A DNA stretch of 64,000 nucleotides, taken from assembly GCF_001645125.1 (NCBI RefSeq), contig NZ_LXKA01000132.1, positions 62,001-126,000 on the forward strand, read 5' to 3'. Origin of the DNA: Paraburkholderia ginsengiterrae (GTDB taxonomy: Bacteria; Pseudomonadota; Gammaproteobacteria; Burkholderiales; Burkholderiaceae). Both the position numbers and the translations under genes were made by a program. The notes below the pieces were generated by a model. That model was given only the letters and a program-made list of their open reading frames with translations, was not told the origin of the DNA and made no database searches. Every line of letters starts with the position of its first letter. Position 1 is the stretch's first letter. Shown here piece by piece: positions 36,439 through 44,942 of the stretch.

Positions 36439-37224
36439 TCATCCCTTGCCGAGTGGCGGCCGACTGGGGAATCCCGCCATATTGCTCAACTGGGCAAGCT
36501 CATTCGCCGCCTCGCGCAGCAGTACGGAGTACTCGTGAATCTTCTCGGCGGTCAGCCGCACCCGCGGACCGGCCAAACTGATAACGCCGACGCAGCGCGA
36601 GCCGCTTACCACGGGTACGGCTACCGCTGACATGCGCGGAGCAAACACCTCGTCGATCATCGCGTAACCGCGCACGCGCGCAGCGTGCAGGTAACCCAAC
36701 AGTGCTTTGAGCGTCGTCGGCGCATTGGGTCCGAACTCATTAGGCTGTCCGAAGCCCTGCTTCAAAACGAGTGCCATCGCCTGTTCGTCGGTCATCGTCA
36801 TAAGCCATGCGTGTCCCGTCGACGTGCATGAAAGTCGTGCTGCCTGCCCCATGTCGGGATCGTAGCGAAAGCCGATGCGCTGTCCGTCTGCCTTACCCAC
36901 CCAAATAATTGCCTCGCCGTCCACCAGCGACAGCCGCGCCAGTTCGCCGGTCTGCGCGGCGACGCGTTCGATGATTGGCTGTGCGATATCTGCGATGCCC
37001 GTCAGGCTGAGGAATTCGAGCCCGTTCGACGTCATGCGCATTGTCAGAATGTAGCGGCTGTGGTCGACCAGTTGCCTGACATACCCGCCTTCAACGAGTT
37101 CGGTGAGCACGCGGTGGCACGTGCTGCGTGGCAGAGACAAGGCGTCGGCAATGGCCACGAGGCCTGCGCCTTCGCCTTGCGACGCCAGCAAATCGAGAAT
37201 TCTTAGGCCGTTCTTGAGCGACAT
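36439..37224 (-). CDS. IclR-family transcriptional regulator
   Basis: 261 residues from MSLKNGLRILDLLASQGEGAG. Winged helix-turn-helix at residues 5-60 (LVAIADALSLPRSTCHRVLTELVEGGYV), then the IclR effector domain (about 80-250) with LSCTSTGHAWLMT and the RGYAMIDEVFAPRMSAVAVPV block. The frame is open far upstream but only this ATG matches the family, with GGCGAG ahead of it. It is divergent, across 127 bases, from an MHS transporter and a dehydroquinase-like gene, so it most likely controls them in response to quinate, shikimate or a related aromatic acid. Confidence 0.92.
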   Translation of the reverse strand: MSLKNGLRILDLLASQGEGAGLVAIADALSLPRSTCHRVLTELVEGGYVRQLVDHSRYILTMRMTSNGLEFLSLTGIADIAQPIIERVAAQTGELARLSLVDGEAIIWVGKADGQRIGFRYDPDMGQAARLSCTSTGHAWLMTMTDEQAMALVLKQGFGQPNEFGPNAPTTLKALLGYLHAARVRGYAMIDEVFAPRMSAVAVPVVSGSRCVGVISLAGPRVRLTAEKIHEYSVLLREAANELAQLSNMAGFPSRPPLGKG

Positions 37225-37351
37225 TTCTCGCCATTTACCACGATGTGAAATACAGTTCCGGTGCGGAACGCCCCGCCTTTGCAGCGCAAACAATAGCACT
37301 TGTTCGTCGCCAGAAACGAACGTTTCATGTACCGAGAATTCAGGAGACAAC

Positions 37352-38695
37352 ATGTCATTTTTTGCGGACTCAGACCTCGCCGCGGAAGAACAGTCCGCGC
37401 AGGCCCACTTGATGGCGCGTCGCGCGGTGGCCGGCGCAACCGTCGGTACAGCGCTCGAATGGTTCGACTTCGCGTTGTATGGCGTGGTCGCGGCCACGAT
37501 CTTTCCGAAGCTGTTTTTCCCGTCCCTCGACCCGACCGCCTCGCTGCTCGCGTCGCTAGCGAGTTTCTGGGCCGGGCTCGCCGCACGCCCACTGGGCGCA
37601 GTGATCTGTGGGATGCTCGGCGACCGTTGGGGACGCCGCAAACTGATGCTGGTCACTGTCTCGGTGATGGGCGCGTCGTCGTTCCTGATGGGATTGCTGC
37701 CGACTTACCACCAGGTCGGCATTCTCGCGCCTACGTTGCTGGTCTCGCTGCGGATCATCCAGGGCTTCGCGCTTGGCGGGGAATCGACGGGCGCGCAACT
37801 GATGGCGGTGGAGCATGCGTCTGCTAACCGACGCGGTTGGTATTCGGGCCTGCTTGGCATCTGCTCGCCACTCAGCCAGATTCTCGCCAACTTCTCGCTG
37901 TTTACGCTGGCCGCCCTGCTTTCATCGGACGACTTCGATTCCTGGGGATGGCGAGTCCCGTTCCTCGCAAGCTTTGTCCTGGTGTTGCTGGGCATCTATA
38001 TCCGCAGGAAGGTTAGCGAGACACCCGCCTTCGAGGCGCTCAAGAAGGCCAGCGCTCCCACACGCGCCGTCAATCCGCTCGGCATCGTGTTCAAGTACCA
38101 CTGGCGCACCGCGCTTCGCCTGACGCTGTTCTTTTGCGGGCCGGCTGCGCTGTTTTATCTAATCGTGGTTTTCTCTCTCAGCTATCTGACAAAGCACCTC
38201 GGTGTGCCCAAGCAGACAGGTTTCATGCTGTTGATGATTGCAAATGTCTGCGCCATCGTGGGCGCGCTGGCAGGCGGCTATCTCAGCGATCGGATTGGAC
38301 GCAAACGCGCACTGATGATCGGCTCGTTCTGCACACTAATCTGCTGCCTGATCTATTTTCCGATTCTCAACCAGAACTCGATCGCCATGACAATGGCCGT
38401 GATGGGCGCCTTCCTCGGCTTCACACAGTTCCAGAGTGGCATCCAGCCGGTATGGTTCGCCGAGTCCTTTCCGACCGAGGCACGATACACGGGGTCCGCA
38501 CTGTCGTACTCGGGCGCCAACCTGCTCACCGGCGGTCCGATGCCGATTGTCGCTGTGGCGCTGCTGAATGTCTTTCACGGTTCCCCCTGGGCCATCGTCG
38601 CTGTGTGCGCCTCGCTGAATCTGCTTTCCTTTCTCATGATTGCTGTATCCCGGGAAACCAGAGGCACCGCCCTCGAACGCTCCTCTACACATTGA
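37352..38695 (+). CDS. MFS transporter, metabolite:H+ symporter (MHS/ShiA-like) family
   Basis: 447-residue inner-membrane permease with 12 helices. MHS signatures: ATVGTALEWFDFALYG near residue 28, RPLGAVICGMLGDRWGRRK, RIIQGFALGGESTGAQLM, and GYLSDRIGRKRALM in the second half. The ATG follows CAGGAG. The dehydroquinase-like gene starts 5 bases after its stop, so the two form an operon. Imports an organic acid with protons; shikimate or quinate is suggested by the neighbour, not proven. Confidence 0.9.
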   Translation: MSFFADSDLAAEEQSAQAHLMARRAVAGATVGTALEWFDFALYGVVAATIFPKLFFPSLDPTASLLASLASFWAGLAARPLGAVICGMLGDRWGRRKLMLVTVSVMGASSFLMGLLPTYHQVGILAPTLLVSLRIIQGFALGGESTGAQLMAVEHASANRRGWYSGLLGICSPLSQILANFSLFTLAALLSSDDFDSWGWRVPFLASFVLVLLGIYIRRKVSETPAFEALKKASAPTRAVNPLGIVFKYHWRTALRLTLFFCGPAALFYLIVVFSLSYLTKHLGVPKQTGFMLLMIANVCAIVGALAGGYLSDRIGRKRALMIGSFCTLICCLIYFPILNQNSIAMTMAVMGAFLGFTQFQSGIQPVWFAESFPTEARYTGSALSYSGANLLTGGPMPIVAVALLNVFHGSPWAIVAVCASLNLLSFLMIAVSRETRGTALERSSTH

Positions 38696-38699
38696 AACC

Positions 38700-39146
38700 A
38701 TGACTCGCAAACTCTACATCCTCAATGGCTCCAACCTGAACATGCTAGGCGTAAGGGAGCCTCACATTTACGGCAGCACCACCCTGAAGGACATCGAACA
38801 GAATTGCCTGATACTCGCCGATGCGCTCAAGTTCGACTGCGCATTCCGTCAGACCAACAGCGAAAGCGAGCTGATCGACTGGATCCAGGAAGCGTTCCTG
38901 CAGGACGCCGCGCTGATCATCAATCCGGCCGGCTTTTCGTTTGGTCGGATTCCGGTGCTCGACGCAGTCAAGCTCGTCCGTCGGCCGGTAGTGGAATTGC
39001 ATATCACCAACATACACGCGCGCTCGGAAGAATATCGTCACTCGACGATCTCGGTAGCGGCTACGGCGGTGATCTGCGGGGCAGGAGCAAACGGATATCT
39101 GCTAGCGATCCGCGCGATTGACGATCTGTGGGGTAACCAGACTTGA
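38700..39146 (+). CDS. Type II 3-dehydroquinate dehydratase-like protein, divergent
   Basis: 148 residues, the family size. It keeps NGSNLNMLGVREPHIYG with the active-site Arg and Tyr, SELIDWIQEA, and ELHITNIHARSEEYRHS with the catalytic His, plus VICGAGANGYLLAI. It departs from the norm elsewhere: the usual NPGAYTHTS block reads NPAGFSFGRIP, so that His is lost, and QSNHEGE reads QTNSESE. Dehydration of 3-dehydroquinate to 3-dehydroshikimate is the family reaction. Given the transporter ahead of it and an IclR regulator, a catabolic quinate/shikimate role or a related substrate is more likely than aromatic amino acid synthesis. Confidence 0.8.
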   Translation: MTRKLYILNGSNLNMLGVREPHIYGSTTLKDIEQNCLILADALKFDCAFRQTNSESELIDWIQEAFLQDAALIINPAGFSFGRIPVLDAVKLVRRPVVELHITNIHARSEEYRHSTISVAATAVICGAGANGYLLAIRAIDDLWGNQT

Positions 39147-39171
39147 GCCGGTTCCTCAATTTATGAAGTAC

Positions 39172-39194
39172 GCGGGCTCCGTGATGGAGCCCGC
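39172..39194 (+). terminator. Hairpin between convergent genes
   Basis: Perfect 9-bp stem GCGGGCTCC/GGAGCCCGC with a 5-base loop, 26 bases after the dehydroquinase-like stop. No long T-run follows on either strand, so efficiency is uncertain. Confidence 0.5.
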
Positions 39195-39360
39195 TTCGGC
39201 CGACATCCGGGCGACTCATATCATTGCAATTGACGGTTCGGCGCTCGAAAAAAGTATGTTTTTCACAACGGGCAGCCTCTCGACACTGCACCGCCCGCCC
39301 AATTTCTTCATGCGCCGTTCGGCGTCGGAAATGGGAGCACTTCCGATGCTTCGGCGACGC

Positions 39361-40257
39361 TTACTGCGCCATGGTGTGCTGTTCCGTCGCCGCCATACTT
39401 CCAAAACACCCACTGTTGAAATCCTCTACCGCCTCGCGAATTTCTTCGAACGTGTTCATGACAAACGGGCCATGCGCCGCAACGGGTTCGTCGATGGGCT
39501 CGCCACTCAACACCAGGACGACTGCATCGCTGATGGCGTCAAGCTGAACGTCGTTGCCCTCTTGCGCAAGCAAAACAAGTTGCGCATCACTGATGACTCG
39601 CTCGTCGCCGTTGACACGGACCTGACCGCGCAGCACAACGAGCGCGAGCGTCCGGCCCCCCGGCAGCGTCAGCGTTGCACCGCGTCCTGCGTTGAGCCGC
39701 ACATCCCAGACGTCCATCGGCGTGAAGGTGTGCGCTGGCCCCGCCTTGCCTGCGAAGTTGCCTGCGATCACCCGCACATGTCCTGCGCCTGCCGGCAAGT
39801 CGACCGACGGAATCTGGCTGGCCACGATGCTCTGATAACCGGGGGCCGCCATCTTGTGCCGCGCTGGAAGATTCACCCAGAGTTGGACCATCTCGAGCGT
39901 CCCGCCTGTTTTCGCAAACGCTCGCGAGTGGAACTCCTCATGCAGAATGCCGGCGCCCGCCGTCATCCACTGCACGTCGCCGGGGCCGATCTGGCCACCG
40001 CTACCCGTTGAGTCGAGGTGCTCCAGTTCACCCTCGTACACGATGGTCACGGTTTCGAAGCCACGATGCGGATGCTGCCCAACGCCCAGTCGGCGGCCTG
40101 TCGGCGAGAAGCTTTTCGGTCCAGCGTAGTCGAGCATCAGAAACGGGCTCAAGTGGCGGCCCATGGTGTGATGCGAGAACAGCGTGCGCACGGGAAAACC
40201 GTCGCCGACCCAATGCGCGTTAGCGTTACTGTATGCGCCGAGAATCTTTTTCATCAT
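39361..40257 (-). CDS. Pirin family protein
   Basis: 298 residues, bicupin. The metal site is in VGQHPHRGFETVTIVYEGELEH: the HPH pair and the downstream His and Glu of the pirin motif. GPGDVQWMTAGAGILHEE follows, and the C-terminal cupin ends with PIDEPVAAHGPFVMNT. Pirins bind Fe or Ni and act as quercetinases or as redox-sensitive partners of transcription factors; which applies here cannot be read. A TGTCT-N8-GAACA box lies 95 bases ahead of the ATG, the same motif found in front of the isochorismatase-like and LysR genes. Confidence 0.9.
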   Translation of the reverse strand: MMKKILGAYSNANAHWVGDGFPVRTLFSHHTMGRHLSPFLMLDYAGPKSFSPTGRRLGVGQHPHRGFETVTIVYEGELEHLDSTGSGGQIGPGDVQWMTAGAGILHEEFHSRAFAKTGGTLEMVQLWVNLPARHKMAAPGYQSIVASQIPSVDLPAGAGHVRVIAGNFAGKAGPAHTFTPMDVWDVRLNAGRGATLTLPGGRTLALVVLRGQVRVNGDERVISDAQLVLLAQEGNDVQLDAISDAVVLVLSGEPIDEPVAAHGPFVMNTFEEIREAVEDFNSGCFGSMAATEQHTMAQ

Positions 40258-40351
40258 CGTATGTTCCTGTTCAACGGCCCGCGGCCGTGGTTGTGTGAAT
40301 ACAGGGTAGTCGCGCGACGATGACGGCGGTAGAGATGGGAGCGGTCCTCTG

Positions 40352-40369
40352 TGTCTCATTGATAGAACA
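40352..40369. promoter_or_regulatory. TGTTC-N8-GAACA-type box upstream of the pirin gene
   Basis: TGTCT-N8-GAACA, one mismatch from the perfect dyad found twice near the LysR gene. It is 95 bases upstream of the pirin start. Probable LysR operator, inferred from repetition. Confidence 0.5.
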
Positions 40370-40533
40370 ATGGGTCGCGTTCACGGTTGTGTTGATGCGT
40401 GACGAACTGACAGCCGGCACACTCGTCCACACCGCGCCGGTCAGAATTTCGTCTGCAAAGCGATGCCTCGACATTCGTCGGACATCGCGTATGCGCGCGG
40501 ACGGGTGCCGCAACCGGCCGCGCGCATGAAACA

Positions 40534-41172
40534 TCAGTTTTTGTCGTACGAGAACTGGATGCCGGCCGTGCCGCCGGTTTCGATGAACAGGCTGATGAAT
40601 GCCGGGACGGTGTCGCTGCGCGCCCAGTCGCGTTGCAACTCGCAGAACAGCTGGGCAACACTGATCATCTTGCCGCCTGCCTGTTCGATACGGCGCAACG
40701 CGGCTTCGTGCGCCGCGACGGACGTGCCGCCGACCGCATCGACGACCACATAGACCTCGTAGCCGGCCTTCAGCGCGTCGAGCGCCGGGAACGTCAGGCA
40801 GGCTTCCGTCCAGAGCGCCGTCATGATCAGCTTCTTGCGGCCGGTTGCCTCGACGGCCTTGCGGAATTCGACGTCTTCCCACGAGTTGATGCTGGTGCGG
40901 TCGTACGTCGGATAGTCGCCAAGCGCGGCGCGCAGTTGCGGGATAGGCGGCTTGTTCAGTCCCGTCTTCACGTTGACCGTCGAATGGATGATCGGCAGCT
41001 TGTAGGCGACTGCGGCCTTGGCGGCGCCCACAATGTTGTTGACCAGCAGTTGGCGGTCCATCGACGCGATGGAATTCACCTGGACCGGCTGGTAATCGAT
41101 GACGATGAATGCCGAGTTCTGCGGGGTGAGCAGATGATCGTTCGCGGGGTCGCGAATGGGTTCGCTTGCCAT
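40534..41172 (-). CDS. Isochorismatase-family cysteine hydrolase
   Basis: 212 residues. It starts MASEPIRDPANDHLLTPQNS, with FIVIDYQPVQVNSI (catalytic Asp) and the nucleophile in ALWTEACLTFPALDALKAGY (Cys near residue 119); the cis-peptide VGGTS follows. Closest in style to the YcaC-like hydrolases found beside pirin and LysR genes. The substrate is unknown; hydrolysis of an amide or similar bond is expected. It is divergent from the LysR gene and shares two dyad boxes with it. Confidence 0.88.
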   Translation of the reverse strand: MASEPIRDPANDHLLTPQNSAFIVIDYQPVQVNSIASMDRQLLVNNIVGAAKAAVAYKLPIIHSTVNVKTGLNKPPIPQLRAALGDYPTYDRTSINSWEDVEFRKAVEATGRKKLIMTALWTEACLTFPALDALKAGYEVYVVVDAVGGTSVAAHEAALRRIEQAGGKMISVAQLFCELQRDWARSDTVPAFISLFIETGGTAGIQFSYDKN

Positions 41173-41304
41173 GGTTGTCTCCAGAAACAGTGCAGGAAGG
41201 GGAAGTGGGATCCTGAGGATCGAGGCGTGGCGCATCGGATCTGCATGCACCATCAATCCTATGTCGGCGACACACCGGCTTAAAGGCCCGAATAATGCCG
41301 ACTG

Positions 41305-41322
41305 TGTTCTATGGGAGGAACA
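41305..41322. promoter_or_regulatory. Perfect TGTTC-N8-GAACA dyad, first copy
   Basis: Perfect 5-base inverted arms with an 8-base spacer in the gap shared by the isochorismatase-like and LysR genes. LysR proteins bind T-N11-A dyads, and this one contains that core. Second perfect copy 56 bases away. Confidence 0.6.
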
Positions 41323-41360
41323 ATGACGATCGCTGGCATCGTGCCTTAAGATGTCTTGAT

Positions 41361-41378
41361 TGTTCTGCCAGAGGAACA
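41361..41378. promoter_or_regulatory. Perfect TGTTC-N8-GAACA dyad, second copy, overlapping the LysR ribosome binding site
   Basis: Ends 4 bases before the LysR ATG and includes its GAGGA ribosome binding site, a position suited to autorepression. Confidence 0.6.
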
Positions 41379-41381
41379 GTA

Positions 41382-42278
41382 ATGGACGACCTGAACGACC
41401 TCTTCTACTTCGTGAAAGTGGTCGAAAACCACGGTTTCACGCAGGCAGGCCGGGCGCTCAACATGCCCAAGTCCAAGCTGAGCCGCCGCGTCGCCGAACT
41501 CGAAGCCAAATACGGCGTTCGCCTGCTCAATCGCTCCACGCGGCATTTCTCGGTAACGGAGACAGGACAAGAGTTCTACGAGCGCTGCGTCGCGGTGCTC
41601 GTGGAAGCCGATGCGGCCCGCGAGGTCATGGAGCGCAGGGTTTCGGAACCCCAGGGCGTCGTGCGCATGAGTTGCCCTACGACGCTGCTCGAATACCGCA
41701 TCGGAGGTCTCATGGCTGACTTCATGATGCAATATCCGAAGGTGCGGATCCTTCTCGATGCAACCAATCGCCGGGTCGATGTCCTCAGCGAAGGGCTCGA
41801 TCTTGCGCTGCGCGTGCGCTTTCCCCCGCTCGAAGACAGCGGGCTCGTCATGCGTGTGCTCTCCGGAAGTCCGCAGCGCCTCGTTGCCGCTCCGGCGCTG
41901 CTGAAACAGCACACCAAGATCGCGCATCCGGCGGATCTCGCCGGCATGCCCAGCCTCGATTGGGGACCGCAGCGCGATCACGCCTGGGCTTTGGTGGGCC
42001 CAGACGGAGCCGAGGCGCGCTTGCCTCACGCGCCGCGCTACATCACCGACGACATGACCGTACTTCGCCAGGCCGCCCTGAAAGGCGTGGGTGTCGTGCA
42101 GCTGCCCTACATGGTCGTCGAAAACGAGCTCAAAAAAGGCACTCTGGTTGATGTGGTGCCGGGCTGGGCGCCCAAGGGCGGACTGGCTCATGCCGTCTTT
42201 CCCTCACGCAGAGGCCTGCTGCCGGCCGTGCGGCTCCTGATCGACTACCTCGCCACGCACATTCAGAAGGACGAGTGA
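41382..42278 (+). CDS. LysR-family transcriptional regulator
   Basis: 298 residues from MDDLNDLFYFVKVVENHGFTQ. Helix-turn-helix at residues 5-62 (AGRALNMPKSKLSRRVAELE), then the periplasmic-binding-protein-like effector domain from about 90. The ATG has GAGGA at proper spacing; an upstream in-frame start at 41295 is less likely. It is divergent from the isochorismatase-like gene. Four similar dyads near it and near the pirin gene suggest one small regulon of three genes. Confidence 0.93.
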   Translation: MDDLNDLFYFVKVVENHGFTQAGRALNMPKSKLSRRVAELEAKYGVRLLNRSTRHFSVTETGQEFYERCVAVLVEADAAREVMERRVSEPQGVVRMSCPTTLLEYRIGGLMADFMMQYPKVRILLDATNRRVDVLSEGLDLALRVRFPPLEDSGLVMRVLSGSPQRLVAAPALLKQHTKIAHPADLAGMPSLDWGPQRDHAWALVGPDGAEARLPHAPRYITDDMTVLRQAALKGVGVVQLPYMVVENELKKGTLVDVVPGWAPKGGLAHAVFPSRRGLLPAVRLLIDYLATHIQKDE

Positions 42279-42335
42279 GCGTTCTATGCGCGATATCTGG
42301 CTTGAGCCGCGTGCTTCCATTGCGCCTTCTTCGAT

Positions 42336-42353
42336 TGTTCCTTTGACAGGACA
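42336..42353. promoter_or_regulatory. TGTTC-N8-GGACA box downstream of the LysR gene
   Basis: One mismatch from the perfect dyad. It has no clear gene to regulate to its right; a 64-codon plus-strand frame overlaps it but is not convincing. Confidence 0.35.
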
Positions 42354-42549
42354 CTCGGTACGGCCGCGCATCGGGCGCGTACTGATGGCGTACGGTCGCG
42401 ACGCCGCCGATGTCGCGATCAGCAACGCTTTCGGGCCCGCCGTACTAACCCACTTCGAGGTGCACTGCGACCAGGAGTGACCGCGCCACAGGCCGCCAAG
42501 GCTGAGCCGATGTGCAGGTCTTTGGATTAAGCGCTTTCCCTATCCATCG

Positions 42550-43512
42550 TTACCGTAACAAAGTGTCCCGATGATCCCTCAACCACGCATACCATGCCTC
42601 CATGCCTGCACCGGTCTCCGCGGAAATCTGCAGAATGTCGATCGCGGGATTGACGCGCCGCGCGTAGTCGATGCAGCGCGCCACATCGAAACGCAAATAC
42701 GGCAGCAAATCGATCTTGTTCAACAGCATCAGCGAACTGGCCCGAAACATATGTGGATACTTGATCGGCTTGTCTTCTCCCTCCGTTACCGACAGTATCA
42801 GCACCTTTGCCAGCTCACCCAGATCGAATAACGCCGGACATACCAGATTGCCGACATTCTCGATCATTACGACCGAACGCAGCGGTGGCTCGAGTTGCTT
42901 CAGACCACGGAAGATCATCTCCGCGTCAAGGTGACACCCGGTACCGGTATTGATCTGGACGACGCGGCAACCGGTCGCTCGAATCCTCTCGGCATCGTTC
43001 AGTGTCGCCTGATCCCCCTCGATCACCGTCAGCGGCATCGTGCCTCCCGTCTCGCGAATAGTGCGTTCGAGCAGCGTCGTCTTGCCCGCGCCCGGCGAAC
43101 TCATCAGATTCACCGCGAGGATCGAACGTCCGGCCAGCCAGCCGCGATTACGCTCGGCCAACAACTGGTTCTTAGCCAGAATCTCCTGTTCCAGCGTGAT
43201 CGACGTGCCATGCTCATGCGCGTGAACATGTACCTGATCGTGCTCATGTTCATTTTCATGTTCGTGTTCGTGTTCGTGACTGTGCGGACGAGCTTGATCG
43301 TGCGGATGCGGATGCGGATGCGGGTGCGGATGCGTATGTCCATGCCCATCGACGCGCCGATAGAGATGCTCGTGCGCGGCAACCGCAGCACTTTGCGGCT
43401 GTTGTGGCGAACCGCTCTCCTCCCGCGGCTGTGCTTGCGCCGCTTCCTGCGCATCCAGATCGGTCACCGCCGCGCTCTGCTTATTCGAACAGCCGCATGT
43501 CGTGCACATCAC
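42550..43512 (-). CDS. hypB: Hydrogenase nickel incorporation GTPase HypB, His-rich
   Basis: GTPase that delivers nickel to the large subunit with HypA. 320 residues. The N-terminal CTTCGC metal motif is followed by a long His-rich stretch (about residues 47-102, runs of His-Pro then His-Glu) for nickel storage. The SIMIBI GTPase domain has the P-loop SSPGAGKTTLLE, IEGDQATLNDAERI, GTGCHLDA, a switch ENVGNLVCP and NKIDLLPY. The start overlaps the hypA stop by 4 bases. It is the last gene of the hydrogenase operon. Confidence 0.97.
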   Translation of the reverse strand: MMCTTCGCSNKQSAAVTDLDAQEAAQAQPREESGSPQQPQSAAVAAHEHLYRRVDGHGHTHPHPHPHPHPHDQARPHSHEHEHEHENEHEHDQVHVHAHEHGTSITLEQEILAKNQLLAERNRGWLAGRSILAVNLMSSPGAGKTTLLERTIRETGGTMPLTVIEGDQATLNDAERIRATGCRVVQINTGTGCHLDAEMIFRGLKQLEPPLRSVVMIENVGNLVCPALFDLGELAKVLILSVTEGEDKPIKYPHMFRASSLMLLNKIDLLPYLRFDVARCIDYARRVNPAIDILQISAETGAGMEAWYAWLRDHRDTLLR

Positions 43513-43838
43513 ACCACCTCCATCTGCCTGATCTTCAACTGCTGGCCGGAAATCAGTTCGAGATTCTCACTCCCGCAGTCACACTGCCCGTACGGCACCG
43601 CGATGGCGAGCGTCGCTCCGCACGCGAGGCAGCGCGCCTGCCCGGGCATCTCGACGATTTCCAGCGTCGCGCCTTCCGCCGCTGTGTCCTTCGCGCAGAC
43701 GTCGAAGCAGAAACGGATCGCGTCCGGCATCACCGCCGACAATTGCCCGATCTCCAGCGTCACACGCGTCACGCGCGCGCCGTTGGCCTGCTCCACGCAA
43801 ATCTCGACGACGCTGTTTGCAATACTCAACTCATGCAT
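43509..43838 (-). CDS. hypA: Hydrogenase nickel chaperone HypA
   Basis: 109 residues. N-terminal MHELSIANSVVEIC with the nickel-binding Met-His-Glu. The zinc site is made by CLAC and CDCG near the C terminus. It hands nickel to HypB and the large subunit. Lies 21 bases after hypE. Confidence 0.96.
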   Translation of the reverse strand: MHELSIANSVVEICVEQANGARVTRVTLEIGQLSAVMPDAIRFCFDVCAKDTAAEGATLEIVEMPGQARCLACGATLAIAVPYGQCDCGSENLELISGQQLKIRQMEVV

Positions 43839-43859
43839 GGCGCGTTCCTCGACAGCGCG

Positions 43860-44942
43860 TTAGCAGATGCGCGGCAACTGCTCGCCCACCAGCATATCGA
43901 CGATGCGCTGTCCGCCGAACGTCGTCTGCATGACGACGAGACCACCCTCGCCCGCCTCGACCTCGCCGATCGCCGCCGCCTCACGCCCTGCCGGATGCGC
44001 TCGCATGGCCGCAAGCACCCGTTCGGCCGCGTCGGCTGGAACGACCGCTACGAGTTTTCCTTCGTTGGCCAGATACAGCGGATCGAGACCGAGGATTTCG
44101 CAAGCGCCCTGCACCGGTTCGCGCACCGGAACATCGGTTTCGCGAATCCGTATCGTCACGTTCGAACTCTGCGCAAACTCGTTGAGCACGGTCGCCGCTC
44201 CACCGCGTGTCGCGTCGCGCAAGCAGTGAATCTGCGGACATATATCGAGCATTACCGCAATCAGCCCGTTGAGCGGACAGCAATCGCTTTGCACATCGGC
44301 TTCCAGCGCCAGTTGCTGACGCGCCACCAGAATCGCCGCGCCGTGGTCGCCGAGATAGCCATTGACGATCACGACGTCGCCAGGACGCGCGTTGCGCGCC
44401 GAAATCGACACATCCCCGCGTACCACGCCAATGCCCGCGGTGTTGATAAAGAGCTTGTCCGCACAACCGCGTTCGACCACCTTGGTATCGCCCGTCACGA
44501 TAGCGACGCCCGCTTCAAGCGCGACACGCTGCATGCTGGCCGCGACGCGCCGCAAGATGTCGACGGCGAGCCCCTCCTCGATCACTACCGCGCACGACAG
44601 ATACAGGGGCGTCGCGCCGCACACCGCCAGATCGTTAACCGTGCCGGACACGGCCAATGTGCCGATGTCGCCGCCGGGAAAGAACAGCGGATCGACCACG
44701 TAGCTATCGGTCGTAAAGGCGAGCCGGTCGCCGTGCGTGGCGAGACCGGCGAGTGCGAACACGGCCTGGTCTTCGAGCGCCGACAAGGTGGGATTGTCGA
44801 AGGTCGAGACGAACACATCCTCGATCAGGTCGCGCATCGCGCGGCCGCCGCTTCCATGCGCCAAATTGACCGATACGTCGCGAACACTGGCGACGCGGCG
44901 CGGTGGCCCGGGATCAATTGGAGCGGACGCACGGTCGTTCAT
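43860..44942 (-). CDS. hypE: Hydrogenase maturation protein HypE
   Basis: 360 residues, PurM-like ATPase. It dehydrates the C-terminal thiocarboxamide to thiocyanate, the source of the iron-bound cyanide. LAHGSGGRAMRDLI at the N terminus, TDSYVVDPLFFPGGDIGTLAVSGTVND in the middle, and the essential C-terminal PRIC with the acceptor Cys. Its ATG overlaps the hypD stop by 4 bases. Confidence 0.96.
   Translation of the reverse strand: MNDRASAPIDPGPPRRVASVRDVSVNLAHGSGGRAMRDLIEDVFVSTFDNPTLSALEDQAVFALAGLATHGDRLAFTTDSYVVDPLFFPGGDIGTLAVSGTVNDLAVCGATPLYLSCAVVIEEGLAVDILRRVAASMQRVALEAGVAIVTGDTKVVERGCADKLFINTAGIGVVRGDVSISARNARPGDVVIVNGYLGDHGAAILVARQQLALEADVQSDCCPLNGLIAVMLDICPQIHCLRDATRGGAATVLNEFAQSSNVTIRIRETDVPVREPVQGACEILGLDPLYLANEGKLVAVVPADAAERVLAAMRAHPAGREAAAIGEVEAGEGGLVVMQTTFGGQRIVDMLVGEQLPRIC

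Noticed and set aside
42286-42480. Plus-strand frame of 64 codons after the LysR gene
   Set aside because: It overlaps a TGTTC-type box, has no ribosome binding site and matches no family.
43250-43335. Short tandem repeats that resemble a CRISPR or satellite
   Set aside because: They are codon repeats of the His-rich stretch of hypB; there are no spacers or cas genes.
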